Shown here piece by piece: positions 26,182-35,408 of a stretch of 64,000 nucleotides of DNA (position 1 is its first letter; each line of letters starts with the position of its first letter). This DNA comes from DASZTV01 sp036267875. Lineage in GTDB: Bacteria > Actinomycetota > Actinomycetes > JAFAQI01. Where the stretch lies: assembly GCA_036267875.1 (NCBI GenBank), contig DATAVE010000073.1, positions 1 through 64,000 on the forward strand, written 5' to 3'. A model generated the notes under the pieces. The model had not been told where the DNA came from and ran no database searches. It saw only the letters and a program-made list of their open reading frames with translations. The position numbers and the translations under genes are program-made.

Positions 26182-27030
26182 GTGGCGGTGGATGCGGTGG
26201 AACCGTCAACTGCTGTCCTTGATCTCACCGGCGCGAACACTCCCGTCCGTGAGTTGCTCAGCGACTATGTCCGCCGGATCTCGCTGCTGCGGATGCTGGC
26301 CGCGCGGGACTTCCGGTCGCGCTATCGCAGCACGCGGCTCGGCCTGGTGTGGGCGATGTTGCTACCGCTGATCCAGGGCTCGATCCTTGCAGTCGTGTTC
26401 ACCCATCTCGTGCGGGTGAAGACCGACACGAGCTACCCCGTCTTCGTGCTCGTCGGGATGACCACGTGGACCTACGTCACTGCGTCGGTCAACAATGCGA
26501 CCACTTCGATCGTCGACCAGTCCGACATCGCCGGAAAGGTCTACTTCCCCCGGCTGTACTTGCCGGGTATGCCGATTCTCGCTGGCGTTCCCGGCCTCGT
26601 CGCAGGCCTGCTGGTGATCATCCCGATCGGCGCCATCCTCCACGCCGATCCGACCTGGCACCTGATCGCGTTCCCGCTGGTTCCGGTCCTCGCGGCGTCC
26701 GTGGCCTACGCCGTCGGCTCACTACTGGCCCTGGCGAACGTCTACTTCCGCGACATCAAGTACTTCGTAATCGCTGCGCTGCAGGCCTTGTTGTACGCGT
26801 CGCCGATCATCTATCCGCTGTCGCTGATCCATAACCACGTGCTGCGAACCGTGATCTCACTCAACCCCGGCGCGGGCGTGATCGAGCTGGCACGGTGGTC
26901 CTTCGACGCGAACGGCACGGACCCGCTCGCCGTACCCGTGCTCAGTGCGGTGGTCGCGACGGTCGTGTTGTCGATCTGCTCGGTCTTGGCCTATTCGAAG
27001 TTCGAACGGCTCGCGTGCGATCGACTATGA
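26182..27030 (+). CDS. wzm: polysaccharide ABC exporter, permease
   Basis: A 282-residue ABC-2 type permease with six membrane segments. The conserved LRMLAARDFRSRYRSTRLGLVW precedes the first segment and YFRDIKYFVIAALQ lies near the fifth. This matches Wzm/TagG/RfbD permeases that export finished polysaccharide chains or wall teichoic acids. GTG 26182 follows TACGCT by 6 nt (leaderless). The ATPase partner starts 13 nt downstream. Confidence 0.9.
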   Translation: MAVDAVEPSTAVLDLTGANTPVRELLSDYVRRISLLRMLAARDFRSRYRSTRLGLVWAMLLPLIQGSILAVVFTHLVRVKTDTSYPVFVLVGMTTWTYVTASVNNATTSIVDQSDIAGKVYFPRLYLPGMPILAGVPGLVAGLLVIIPIGAILHADPTWHLIAFPLVPVLAASVAYAVGSLLALANVYFRDIKYFVIAALQALLYASPIIYPLSLIHNHVLRTVISLNPGAGVIELARWSFDANGTDPLAVPVLSAVVATVVLSICSVLAYSKFERLACDRL

Positions 27031-27043
27031 GCGGCCGCCGCCG

Positions 27044-28261
27044 ATGAGTAAGGCGATCAGCTTCGAGAACGTCAGCAAACGCTACGTGCTCGGCCGCGAG
27101 GCGACGTTGCTGTCGCGGTTGATCCCTCGGCGCAGGCAGGGCCTAACCGAGGTGTGGGCGCTGCGTGACGTCTCGTTCGAGGTCGAGCGCGGCGAGACCG
27201 TTGCGATCATCGGTGCGAACGGATCGGGCAAGACCACCACGCTCCGATTGCTCGCCGGTGTCTCAGGGCCGACCTCCGGGCATCTCCGCGTCGAGGGCAG
27301 CGTCGCCCCGCTCATCGGGATCGGTGTCGGCTTCAACCCGGAGCTCACCGGCCGAGAGAACGTCTTCGTCAACGCCAGACTGCTCGGACTCAGTGCCGAG
27401 GAGGTGACCCGCTCCTTCGATTCGATCGTGGCGTTCAGCGAGCTGGAGACCTACCTCGATACGCCGGTGAAGTTCTACTCCTCGGGGATGTTCCTGCGCC
27501 TTGGGTTCTCCGTCGCGGTGCACACGAGCCCCGAGCTGCTCGTGCTCGACGAGATCCTTGCGGTCGGCGACGCGGCGTTCCAGGCGAAGTGCAACGAGCG
27601 CATTCGCGAGATGCGCGAGCGCGGCACGACTGTCGTGCTCGTCACGCACAACTTGAACCTCGCGGCGAAGATGGCGAAGCGGGCGATGGTGCTCTCGCGG
27701 GGCTCGCTGGTCTTCGACGGCGACTCGGTCGAGGCAGTCGGCGAGTACCACAAGATCCTCTCTGCGATTCGCGATGTCAGCGACGAGGACATGAGACCAT
27801 CGGACGACGGACAGGTCGCTCTCGGTCGCACGAATGTCGACATCGACCTGCGTGACCAGGCCGGCGAGTCGACCCGCAGCCTCGCGTCTGGCGATCCGTT
27901 CTCGGTCGTGGTGACGATCGAGTTCACCAAAGAGGTGAAGGACCCCTGCATCGGTCTGGCGATCCGTCCGGCCGATGGGCATGACCTCGCGATGTCGGTG
28001 TTCACGCTGCCAGGTGACTATCGCGGCGATCACGGCCCCGGCCGGCCGTTGGTTGCGACGATCCAGATGGAGAACCGGCTGCTGACCCGCAGCTACACCG
28101 TGCACGCGGAGATCTTCGGCTTCGACCGGACCTTGCTCGGCCGCAGCACGTTCGAGTCGTTCTACGTGAAGTCGACGAGCAAGGCATTCGGCACGACCGA
28201 CCTTGCCGCGAAGGTCAGCATCAACGGATCAGTCATGTCGAGCGAAGTCGTCGAGCACTGA
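27044..28261 (+). CDS. wzt: polysaccharide ABC exporter, ATP-binding protein with Wzt C-terminal domain
   Basis: A 405-residue ATPase. Walker A IIGANGSGKTT is at about residue 56, VGFNPELTGREN follows, the signature is the Wzt-type YSSGMFLRLGFSVA, and Walker B is LLVLDEILAVGD. After about residue 250 there is a separate beta-rich domain (VDIDLRDQAGESTRSLASG to the end) as in Wzt proteins that read the modified non-reducing end of the glycan before export. The methyltransferases and sulfotransferase of this locus could supply such an end cap. A strong hairpin follows the stop. Confidence 0.9.
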   Translation: MSKAISFENVSKRYVLGREATLLSRLIPRRRQGLTEVWALRDVSFEVERGETVAIIGANGSGKTTTLRLLAGVSGPTSGHLRVEGSVAPLIGIGVGFNPELTGRENVFVNARLLGLSAEEVTRSFDSIVAFSELETYLDTPVKFYSSGMFLRLGFSVAVHTSPELLVLDEILAVGDAAFQAKCNERIREMRERGTTVVLVTHNLNLAAKMAKRAMVLSRGSLVFDGDSVEAVGEYHKILSAIRDVSDEDMRPSDDGQVALGRTNVDIDLRDQAGESTRSLASGDPFSVVVTIEFTKEVKDPCIGLAIRPADGHDLAMSVFTLPGDYRGDHGPGRPLVATIQMENRLLTRSYTVHAEIFGFDRTLLGRSTFESFYVKSTSKAFGTTDLAAKVSINGSVMSSEVVEH

Positions 28262-28278
28262 CCCAGGTGCACGGATCG

Positions 28279-28326
28279 ACTTGTCAGGCTCGCAGCACGC
28301 TCTAAGGCGTTGAGAGCCTGACAAGT
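28279..28326. terminator. bidirectional hairpin terminator
   Basis: A perfect 13-bp inverted repeat (arms at 28279-28291 and 28314-28326, reading ACTTGTCAGGCTC and its complement) has an inner 4-bp stem ACGC/GCGT in the 22-base loop. It lies 18 nt after wzt and between convergent transcription units. No long T-run follows, so it is of the actinobacterial type without a U-tract. The rest of the gap to 28430 shows no gene. Confidence 0.7.
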
Positions 28327-28430
28327 TCGCGGTCGACGCTCCCGATGATCGACTTCATGACTTTTGTTACGGTGTGGCATAACGGCGGAGGTACGGGACT
28401 CTTCGTGCTCGGGGCCGAAGATGGTCCGCT

Positions 28431-29027
28431 TCACTGCGAAGCGGCCGCGCCGGTCTTTCGACCAATGATGCAGATACGACACGGCTTCATCTGCGCGAGC
28501 CGCCCGGGATCTACTGCCGTGGCGCCCGTGGGATGGTGGGCAAGGATGGCGCAGTCGCTGAGGTGATACGCCGTGCCGCTCTCAGTTGCGAAGTACCCGG
28601 TCTGTCCCGCAACGGCTGGCGTCCGGCGCCGCGACGATCGTCCGCCCGGGGAAGGTGCGCCGAGCGCGAGCTCGAGGAGTCGCATTTGGTCCTCGAGCAG
28701 ACGTAGTTGGCCTTCGTAGTGGCGCTCGAGCTGGCTCGACAGCTCACGATGGTGCAGGTCGGCCTGGTCATAGATCCGGTACAGCCAGTGCGCCCAGTAC
28801 AGAAGGCCCCCGAGAATCAGACAGCCGAGTCCGATGAACCCGCCACTCTCGACGTACGGGATCTGCTGCTGAACGTAGGAGGCGTGCGCCGCGCCGTACC
28901 AGCCGAGGATCAAGAACAGGACGCCCAGCGGAGTGAGGACGACTCCCACCAGGATCTGCCAGGTGTTGCTCAGCCCGGTGTTCGGTCGCGACCATGGCCG
29001 GAACTTTGTGCGTTCGGAGGCACTCAT
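28431..29027 (-). CDS. two-TM membrane protein with coiled coil and Ada-like cysteine motif
   Basis: A 198-residue protein. Two hydrophobic segments (about 23-45 and 60-80) are followed by a charged coiled-coil stretch (HHRELSSQLERHYEGQLRLL, about 92-125), a basic linker and a C-terminal module YHLSDCAILAHHP ... MKPCRICI. The YHxxxC and PCRxC pairing resembles the small metal-binding modules of Ada-type and nuclease-associated proteins. I do not recognise a named family. ATG 29027 overlaps the stop of the exported protein by 4 nt (ATGA), and it is the last gene of the Liv operon. A regulatory or sensory role in the membrane is only a guess. Confidence 0.7.
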   Translation of the reverse strand: MSASERTKFRPWSRPNTGLSNTWQILVGVVLTPLGVLFLILGWYGAAHASYVQQQIPYVESGGFIGLGCLILGGLLYWAHWLYRIYDQADLHHRELSSQLERHYEGQLRLLEDQMRLLELALGAPSPGGRSSRRRTPAVAGQTGYFATESGTAYHLSDCAILAHHPTGATAVDPGRLAQMKPCRICIIGRKTGAAASQ

Positions 29028-30430
29028 GTCTCTCGTCCCTTCAGCAGCTGCGCCCAGGCGCCGTACAACATTGGGTAGCCGAACAACAGGCAGAGCAGGA
29101 TCCCGACGAGGACCCATCCGATAGGTGCCGACGCTCCGCGTACGAAGACGCTGAGTCCGCTGCCGCCTGGCGCCGCGACCTCCGGTGGCTGAGCCGGTTC
29201 CGTACTGGACGCTCCACCTGGTGGGAGCGACGAGCTGATCGGTGGAGCGCCGCCGGTTGAGGAGATACCGGGTGTTGGCACGCCGGAGGGTGTGGTGACC
29301 GATCCGGGCGGAACCGTGGCGACTGCCTGCACGGTGCTGGCGCCGAGGGTGACGGTCACGGTGGCCTTGTAGAGGCCGCTCGGCAACGGCACATTGCCGA
29401 GTCCCGGTACCGGAACGGTGGGCTCACCTGGCAGGTAAGGAATGTCGATCGCATGGCTCAGCGTGATGACCAATGCGCCGGAGTCCGCCGCGGCGGTCCC
29501 ACCCTGGGTTGACTTGGTCGCCTCGAGCAGCCGCACGGTGAGCCCATCGGCCTTGAACGTCTGGTCGAGAGTGTCCTGCACCAGCTCGGGGGTCAGCCCC
29601 AGGACGGTGGGGACCTTGTTCAAGATGTGGATGCCTTGTGCGTCGATAGAGGCCGACAGCCCGGCGACCGTTACTGGTCCGATGTGCACGGCCGCGACAG
29701 GCACGGCCTTCGTGCCATCGGTCTGGGCGGTCGCGGTGGAGTCCAACGTGGAGATGTGCACCAGTCCGGCAAGGTCGATTCCTTGAACGACCGTCGAGGC
29801 GTGAGCCGTCAAGCACGATGTCGCGGGCGTCACCGCGTTGGTGGACTGGATCTTCGCCACCGTGACCGGCCCCGCGCCTAGCTGGGCGATGGTCGCGACT
29901 GCTGTCACGTGCGTGGCACTGGCGTGTGCGCTCGCGCTCGCCAGTGATGCGCTCGTTGGCTCCTTGGCCGGAAAGCTCGAGTTGGCGGGCTCCTTCGGGC
30001 TAGCGGGGTAGCTCGCGAAGGCCTGCAGCGGGTAGTTCGGGATCGGAAGCGCAATGCCGTCCGAGGACAGCAGGCTGCTCAGGTTCGCCGCCGTGTCGCC
30101 CGGATAGAACGGCGCGGCTTGCACCGAGGCCTGCGGTCCGGTGGAGACCAGCGTCCGGGCGAAGCTGACGTCGTCCTCGACCAAGTTGCCACTTAGCGGC
30201 AATGGACCGGGCACGATGTTGAACGCCACCTGGGCACCGACCGCTTCGGCACTCGCGGTCGAGCCAGCGAGTGCCGTACCGCCATCCTTGGCGCAAAAGC
30301 GATGACCGGCCGCGGGGTGGCTCGGGCTGGCGTGGACCGGCGCAGGCAGGACGAACGCGGCCGTGGCGGCAGCACTCAACCCGACCGCAGCGGCGAGCCG
30401 GGCCCGCCAGAACGCTCTATGTTCGGACAT
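29024..30430 (-). CDS. exported protein with C-terminal membrane anchor, unknown function
   Basis: A 468-residue protein with a signal peptide ending around PAPVHA/SPSH, an extracytoplasmic domain rich in Ala, Thr and Val with only two cysteines (RFCAKD and TSCLTA), a Pro/Gly/Ser stalk of about 50 residues, one C-terminal membrane helix (PIGWVLVGILLCLLFGYPML) and a short basic tail. Beta-rich repeats with alternating valines suggest a surface domain. ATG 30430 is chosen over GTG 30448 because GAGGTGAGG stands just before it. It follows livF by 14 nt and overlaps the next gene. It could be a cell-surface partner of the importer; no family is recognised. Confidence 0.75.
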   Translation of the reverse strand: MSEHRAFWRARLAAAVGLSAAATAAFVLPAPVHASPSHPAAGHRFCAKDGGTALAGSTASAEAVGAQVAFNIVPGPLPLSGNLVEDDVSFARTLVSTGPQASVQAAPFYPGDTAANLSSLLSSDGIALPIPNYPLQAFASYPASPKEPANSSFPAKEPTSASLASASAHASATHVTAVATIAQLGAGPVTVAKIQSTNAVTPATSCLTAHASTVVQGIDLAGLVHISTLDSTATAQTDGTKAVPVAAVHIGPVTVAGLSASIDAQGIHILNKVPTVLGLTPELVQDTLDQTFKADGLTVRLLEATKSTQGGTAAADSGALVITLSHAIDIPYLPGEPTVPVPGLGNVPLPSGLYKATVTVTLGASTVQAVATVPPGSVTTPSGVPTPGISSTGGAPPISSSLPPGGASSTEPAQPPEVAAPGGSGLSVFVRGASAPIGWVLVGILLCLLFGYPMLYGAWAQLLKGRET

Positions 30431-30444
30431 CCTCACCTCGCGCG

Positions 30445-31167
30445 TCACGTTCCGAGATAGGTCGACACGAGTCCGCCGGATCGCACGTCGTTCGATTCAC
30501 CCACGTCGCTGACCACACCCTTTTCCAGGACGTAGACGTAGTCCGCGAGATCGAGCGCGGCTTCGACGTACTGCTCGACGAGCAAAAGGCTCGTCCCCGC
30601 GTACGCCTGCTCACGAAGCGCGTCGAAGAGCTGGCTGACGACGATCGGCGCGAGCCCCATCGAGATCTCGTCGACCATGAGCAGGCGCGGTTTCGATGAC
30701 AATGCCCTCGCGAGGGCAAGCATCTGCTGCTGGCCACCCGACAGCGCCCCTGCCGCGACGGCAAGTCGGTCGGCGAGAGCAGGGAAGGCTGATACGCCGG
30801 CTTCGACCGGGTCGACTCCGCCAGTTATCGCGCGTCGGGAGAGCTCGAGGTTCTCCCGCACCGTCAGGCTCGGGAAGATCCCACGGCCCTCGGGGACATG
30901 GACGACACCTTGCCGCGCGATCGAGTGGGGAGGGCGTCCATCCACCCGAATGTCGCCCACCGTGATCTGACCGGACTCGACGGGAATCAGCCCGGACACC
31001 GCGCGCAGCAGGGTGGTCTTGCCTGCGCCGTTCGGTCCGAGCAGCGCCACGACCGATCCAGCGGGCACGCGAAGAGTGACGCCCGACAGCGCCCTAATGC
31101 CGCCATAGGAGACGTAGACGTCCTCGAGCTGTAGCGCCAAGTCCGGCGCGGCGAGGTCAGGCGACAT
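30445..31167 (-). CDS. branched-chain-type ABC importer ATP-binding protein (LivF-like)
   Basis: A 240-residue ATPase. Walker A LLGPNGAGKTTLLRAVSGLI is at about 44-63, VVHVPEGRGIFPSLTVREN is the LivF-type Q-loop region, the signature is LSGGQQQMLALARAL, and Walker B is LLMVDEISMGLAP. It powers uptake with LivG. Met 31167 is preferred over upstream codons because the conserved fold starts soon after and the overlap with livG is 11 nt. The real substrate need not be an amino acid; in catabolic loci such systems take up acids and aromatic compounds. Confidence 0.9.
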   Translation of the reverse strand: MSPDLAAPDLALQLEDVYVSYGGIRALSGVTLRVPAGSVVALLGPNGAGKTTLLRAVSGLIPVESGQITVGDIRVDGRPPHSIARQGVVHVPEGRGIFPSLTVRENLELSRRAITGGVDPVEAGVSAFPALADRLAVAAGALSGGQQQMLALARALSSKPRLLMVDEISMGLAPIVVSQLFDALREQAYAGTSLLLVEQYVEAALDLADYVYVLEKGVVSDVGESNDVRSGGLVSTYLGT

Positions 31168-31915
31168 CGGCGTCTCCGAGGTACGCCGCCTGCACGATCG
31201 GATTGGCGCGGATCTGCTCCGGAGTGCCGCCAGCGATCCCTTTGCCGAAGTCGAGCACGGTGATCTCGTCACAGATCCGCATGACCAGCGGCATGTCGTG
31301 TTCCACGAGCAGGATGGCGAGCCCGGTCGCGCTGCCGTCCTGGATGAGCCGCTCGAGGATCTCGCAGAGCCGCTCGGTCTCGGCAGCGTCGAGTCCCGAG
31401 CCGGGTTCGTCGAGCAGGAGGATCCGGGGGTCGGTGCACAACGCGCGGCCGAGCTCGACGAGTCGGCCCTGTCCAGTGGACACCTGGCCTGCCAGCCGTC
31501 CCGCCAATGGGCCCAGACCGAGCAGCTCGCTGACGTCGGCGACGCGGCGGCGGCATTCGCGCTTGCCTCTGCCGAGTCCGCCGCCCCGATGTCCGGTCTC
31601 CCATGCCGCGAGCAGGTTCTGTTCGACGGTCATCCGGCTGAACAGCTCGAGGCGTTGGAACGTTCTCGCAATGCCGGCCCGGGCGCGCCGATGCGGCGCC
31701 CAACCTGTGATCTCCGTGCCGTCGAGCACGACCCGGCCTTCGGCTGGTGCCACAAGGCCGGTGAGCACGTTGAACATCGTCGTCTTGCCGGCGCCGTTGG
31801 GTCCGATCAATCCCGTGATTCGACCGGACTGCACCCGCACGTCAACGGTGTCGAGAGCCTGCAGGCCGCCGAATCGAACCGAGATGCCGGACGCCTCCAG
31901 CAACGGCTCACCCAT
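31157..31915 (-). CDS. branched-chain-type ABC importer ATP-binding protein (LivG-like)
   Basis: A 252-residue ATPase. Walker A LIGPNGAGKTTMFNVLTGLV, the LivG-typical GIARTFQRLELFSRMTVEQN and Walker B ILLLDEPGSGLD are intact. The signature helix reads VSTGQGRLVELGRAL, slightly different from the usual LSYGQQR form. The start overlaps the end of the permease gene by 8 nt. Confidence 0.9.
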   Translation of the reverse strand: MGEPLLEASGISVRFGGLQALDTVDVRVQSGRITGLIGPNGAGKTTMFNVLTGLVAPAEGRVVLDGTEITGWAPHRRARAGIARTFQRLELFSRMTVEQNLLAAWETGHRGGGLGRGKRECRRRVADVSELLGLGPLAGRLAGQVSTGQGRLVELGRALCTDPRILLLDEPGSGLDAAETERLCEILERLIQDGSATGLAILLVEHDMPLVMRICDEITVLDFGKGIAGGTPEQIRANPIVQAAYLGDADVA

Positions 31916-33872
31916 CGGTGCCCACCAAGACCCGCGCGTCGGTCACCCGCGAACCGCTCGACCGACGTACCTCTGAAGGTCGAGGCCGGAACACGGCTCT
32001 TACGTCTCCTCCGCTACGGCCGGTGACAAGGGCCACCAAACCGTCGGGTGAGCGGCCGAGCACGATCACTCCGACGGCAATCGTCAATGGGATGTAGTTG
32101 TGCACGGACGCGGGGACGCCGGGCAGGTGCTCGAACATGTAGAGAGCCCCCGCGACCACTGCGCCGGCGATGAGCGCGCGACCGCTGAGGACCACGAGCA
32201 GCAACAGCTGCAGCGAGATCCCGAAGCTGAAGTTCGCTGGTGTGATGACTTGTTGGAAGCTGCCGAGCAGCGCGCCCCCGAGAGCCGCGACGGCGCCGCA
32301 CCCGACAAAGACCGCGAGCTTGGTGACGGCGAGGTTCGCTCCGAGCGTCGAGGCGGCGACGGGTGAGTCCCGAAGAATCTGGAGCTGCCGACCGATCGGT
32401 CCGCGATGCACCACAAGCGCGACCAAGCAGGCGAGGCCTAGCGACACCATCGACAGCTCGTAGAACCGTTCGGGACTTGCGATCGAGAAACCGAAGATCT
32501 CGGGGCGTGAGGCGGTCAGGCCAGTGACGCCGCCGGTCACGTCGTTGCGAACGAAGACCAGGTTGTCCATCAGCAACGCGAACGCCATCGTGGCGAGCGC
32601 CAGGTAGAGGCCAGACAGCCGCAGCGATGGCAGGCCCACGAGCAGGCTCAGCGGGATGGAGATCAGCACGCCGACCAGCGCGGCCACCAGGAAATGGTGT
32701 CCATGGCTTCCGGCGAGGTGACCGACGGTGAAAGCGCCGATCCCGGCGAAGCTGAACTGTGCGAGCGAGATCTGCCCAGCCCAACCGGTGAGGACGACGA
32801 CGGTGAGCGCGATCAGTCCGAAGATGGCACCGCCGGTGAGGTAGCCGAGCCACGGTCCGTGCACGACGACCGGCACGAGGACCGCGACGACGAAGGCGAG
32901 CACGCCGACCTGGAGCTTGCGGTCAATCGCTGCGACGTCCGCCTTGCCGGCTCTTGCCGCAACGGGTCGACGGCCACTGGCCGCCATCGGCCTGACGTGC
33001 GACCCGAGCTCTTGCAGTCGGCCTCCCAGCACGATCAGCAGGACGAACAGCGCGAGGTATGGCAACGCGCCTTCGATGTTTCCCACCGTCCCGGAGCTGC
33101 TCCACTTCGACAGCAGGCTCTGGCTTATGCCCAGCACGAGCGCGCCGAGGTAGGCCAGCGGGAGGCTGGTCAGCCGCCCGAGCACCGCTGGGGCAAAGGC
33201 GAAGATGACCACCAGGGTCAGGTTGTTGATGTCGAGACCCTGAGTCGGGGCGAGCAGGATGCCGACCAGCGCACCGAACATCGACGACAGCACCCACGAG
33301 GCCCGATAGACGTTGGCGACATTGATGCCGAGCATGCCGCCCAGGTCGCGGTTGTCGACGACCGCTCTAGTCGATGTGCCGAACGACGTATGTCGCAGCA
33401 GCCACCACAGCAAGCCGCCGACCGCAAGGGAGACGAGCAGCGTGCCGACCTGGTCGTCCCCGACGTGGAGTCCGTCGCCGACGGTGAACGTCGAGGTCGG
33501 AAACACCGGTTGAGCCCCCTGGTCGGTCCCGCCATAGAGCAGCACGGCACCGGCCTGCAGCATCGCCAGCAGCGCGAGCGAGACGACGATCGGCATCTCC
33601 GCGGACTGGCCGGCGAGCGGTCGGAAGATGCGTTCGAAGACCAGCCCGATGACCGCCGCCGCGAGCAGCACCAGCGGCATCGCGAACCACGCCGTGATGC
33701 CCCACACGTCGTGGAGCTTCCAGTACGTGAACGCGCAGAACATGGCGACCGCGCCGTATCCGAAGTTGAAGACGCCGGTGGTCTTGTAGGTGAGGACGAC
33801 GCCCATCGCGGCCAGCCCGTAGATGCTGCCGCTGAAGATGCCGATGACGATGAACGGCCAGTACGCGCTCAC
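31908..33872 (-). CDS. fused LivH-LivM permease of branched-chain-type ABC importer
   Basis: A 654-residue protein that joins both permeases of the system. The first half (1-300) is LivH-like with GSIYGLAAMGVVLTYKTTGV and FNFGYGAVAMF. The second half (about 320-610) is LivM-like with LTVVVLTGWAGQISLAQFSF and LRLSGLYLALATMAFALLMD. Together there are about 16-18 membrane segments. In most systems these are separate genes; fusions occur in actinobacteria. The last 40 residues are a basic tail. It lies 45 nt after the binding-protein gene. Confidence 0.9.
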   Translation of the reverse strand: MSAYWPFIVIGIFSGSIYGLAAMGVVLTYKTTGVFNFGYGAVAMFCAFTYWKLHDVWGITAWFAMPLVLLAAAVIGLVFERIFRPLAGQSAEMPIVVSLALLAMLQAGAVLLYGGTDQGAQPVFPTSTFTVGDGLHVGDDQVGTLLVSLAVGGLLWWLLRHTSFGTSTRAVVDNRDLGGMLGINVANVYRASWVLSSMFGALVGILLAPTQGLDINNLTLVVIFAFAPAVLGRLTSLPLAYLGALVLGISQSLLSKWSSSGTVGNIEGALPYLALFVLLIVLGGRLQELGSHVRPMAASGRRPVAARAGKADVAAIDRKLQVGVLAFVVAVLVPVVVHGPWLGYLTGGAIFGLIALTVVVLTGWAGQISLAQFSFAGIGAFTVGHLAGSHGHHFLVAALVGVLISIPLSLLVGLPSLRLSGLYLALATMAFALLMDNLVFVRNDVTGGVTGLTASRPEIFGFSIASPERFYELSMVSLGLACLVALVVHRGPIGRQLQILRDSPVAASTLGANLAVTKLAVFVGCGAVAALGGALLGSFQQVITPANFSFGISLQLLLLVVLSGRALIAGAVVAGALYMFEHLPGVPASVHNYIPLTIAVGVIVLGRSPDGLVALVTGRSGGDVRAVFRPRPSEVRRSSGSRVTDARVLVGTDG

Positions 33873-33917
33873 CGGCCGGGCCGAAGGTCGCTCCGGTCAG
33901 TACGCGCGACGCGGCAC

Positions 33918-35408
33918 TCAACTGACACGGATCGCCTTGTTCCCGCAGAACAGTCCTGACGACGGCGCGCGACGTGCAAAGCCGTTGCCCTTGACGAACA
34001 CGTCGACCGAACACGGAGGGAAGGAGCGCATGGCAGGTCTGTACGGGCCCAGTGCGCCGCCGCCCGTCCACCGCAACGACTCGAAGGTCCGCACCACGCC
34101 AGCCCGAGTCGGGGAGTGGCCTTGCTCGAGCAGGGCGTAGATCAGCATCTGACCCGCTTGCCATGCCAGGAACCCGAAGGCGCTTGGCTGCTTGCCCGGC
34201 TCGTACGTCGCAAGCTGTTGCTGGTAGAGCGCGACAGCCGGCTGGTTCTCGTCGAGCGGGATGAAGTTGAGCGTCATCGTCAGGCCCTGTGCCGCAGACT
34301 CGCCGGCATCGGCGATCTGCTCCGGCGCGTACCCCTCGAGCGTCGTGCCCACGAACGGCAGGTGGACCTGCTGCTGTTGTAAAGCCTTGAGCAGCTTCCC
34401 GGTACCCGTGATGTCGAGCACCGTGAAGGCGCCGTTGCAGTGATCGTGCTCGATTTGGACGACGTCCGGTGTCAGCGACGCTGACGCCGGCGAGATCGCG
34501 TAGTCGGTGTAGCAGACCGTGCCACCAAGGGCCTGGTACACCGCGGCGAACTGCTTCGCCGAGTCAGCAGCGATCCCGATGTTGTAGGCGAGAAAGGCCA
34601 TCCGGGTTGGCAGGTAGCCAGCCGCTTTCGCCTCGGCGAACGCCGAGTCGGTGAAGTAGGTGTGGCCGTCCTTCTGCTCGCAGCTGCCGCCCGCCGGGGA
34701 CCAGTATTCCGATGACAAGGACCGGTTGCAGTTGATCGCGTAGCCGATGTCCGGCACGTGGGCCTGCTCCATCTCCGGCACGCCACCGTTGTCCGCGTCC
34801 GAAGTCGAGCCGACGAACGAGAAGACCGGCTTAGAGATCAGGTTGGAGACGTCGGCGGCATTGGTCGACGCGTCCTGCTGGTCGTCCTCGACTTCGAGTT
34901 TGAGCTGACGCCCGCAGATCCCGCCAGCGGCGTTCACGGCACTGAACAGCGCCTGCACCGCCTCGGGCCCCGGATTGTCGGTACCGGGGAGCGGCCCGGT
35001 GAGACCGCTGACGTTTCCGAAGGTGATCGAGGTCGGGGTCACGCCCTTGTCCGACGCGGTGTTGCCGGCCCCGCCCGGGCAAGCTGCAGCCTCGGACTGC
35101 GGGTCCAGGCTGAACGTCGCGGGATTTGACACCGCTGGCTTTGACGCCACAGCCGAGGGCTTCGTCCCGCCAGAGCTGCTCGACGGAATCACGTCGGTGC
35201 CCGGCGACTGTCCTATGCCGCTGGGTGCTGTTCCCAGGCCTGGACTGGTCGAAGTTGCGGGTGTGGCGCCGATGCCAGGATTCGCACCCGCCGCTTGGCT
35301 CCCGAGGCCATCATCGACACCCGCGGGAGGCACCCGCGCACCACATGCGGCGATAAGAACGATGCTCAGCCCCACAAGGGCAGCCGTCGACTTGCGCCGT
35401 TTAGACAC
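33918..35408 (-). CDS. substrate-binding lipoprotein of Liv-type ABC importer
   Basis: A 496-residue protein with lipobox VLIAAC (Cys22 would carry lipid), a low-complexity Gly/Ser/Pro linker to about residue 100, and then a type I periplasmic binding fold (SDKGVTPTSITFGNVSGLTG, NAAGGICGRQLKLEVEDDQQ, PDIGYAINCNRSL). Several cysteines in the mature part may form disulfides. This belongs to the LivK/Leu-Ile-Val binding family; the ligand is unknown. GTG 35408 overlaps the tetR stop by 8 nt. Confidence 0.9.
   Translation of the reverse strand: MSKRRKSTAALVGLSIVLIAACGARVPPAGVDDGLGSQAAGANPGIGATPATSTSPGLGTAPSGIGQSPGTDVIPSSSSGGTKPSAVASKPAVSNPATFSLDPQSEAAACPGGAGNTASDKGVTPTSITFGNVSGLTGPLPGTDNPGPEAVQALFSAVNAAGGICGRQLKLEVEDDQQDASTNAADVSNLISKPVFSFVGSTSDADNGGVPEMEQAHVPDIGYAINCNRSLSSEYWSPAGGSCEQKDGHTYFTDSAFAEAKAAGYLPTRMAFLAYNIGIAADSAKQFAAVYQALGGTVCYTDYAISPASASLTPDVVQIEHDHCNGAFTVLDITGTGKLLKALQQQQVHLPFVGTTLEGYAPEQIADAGESAAQGLTMTLNFIPLDENQPAVALYQQQLATYEPGKQPSAFGFLAWQAGQMLIYALLEQGHSPTRAGVVRTFESLRWTGGGALGPYRPAMRSFPPCSVDVFVKGNGFARRAPSSGLFCGNKAIRVS

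Noticed and set aside
28345..28566. small plus-strand open frame after wzt
   Set aside because: It runs into the antisense of the coiled-coil membrane protein gene and lacks a ribosome site or recognisable features.
32694..33959. 421-codon open frame on the plus strand
   Set aside because: Antisense to the LivH-LivM permease, very rich in Asp, Glu, Arg and Gln, no recognisable fold.
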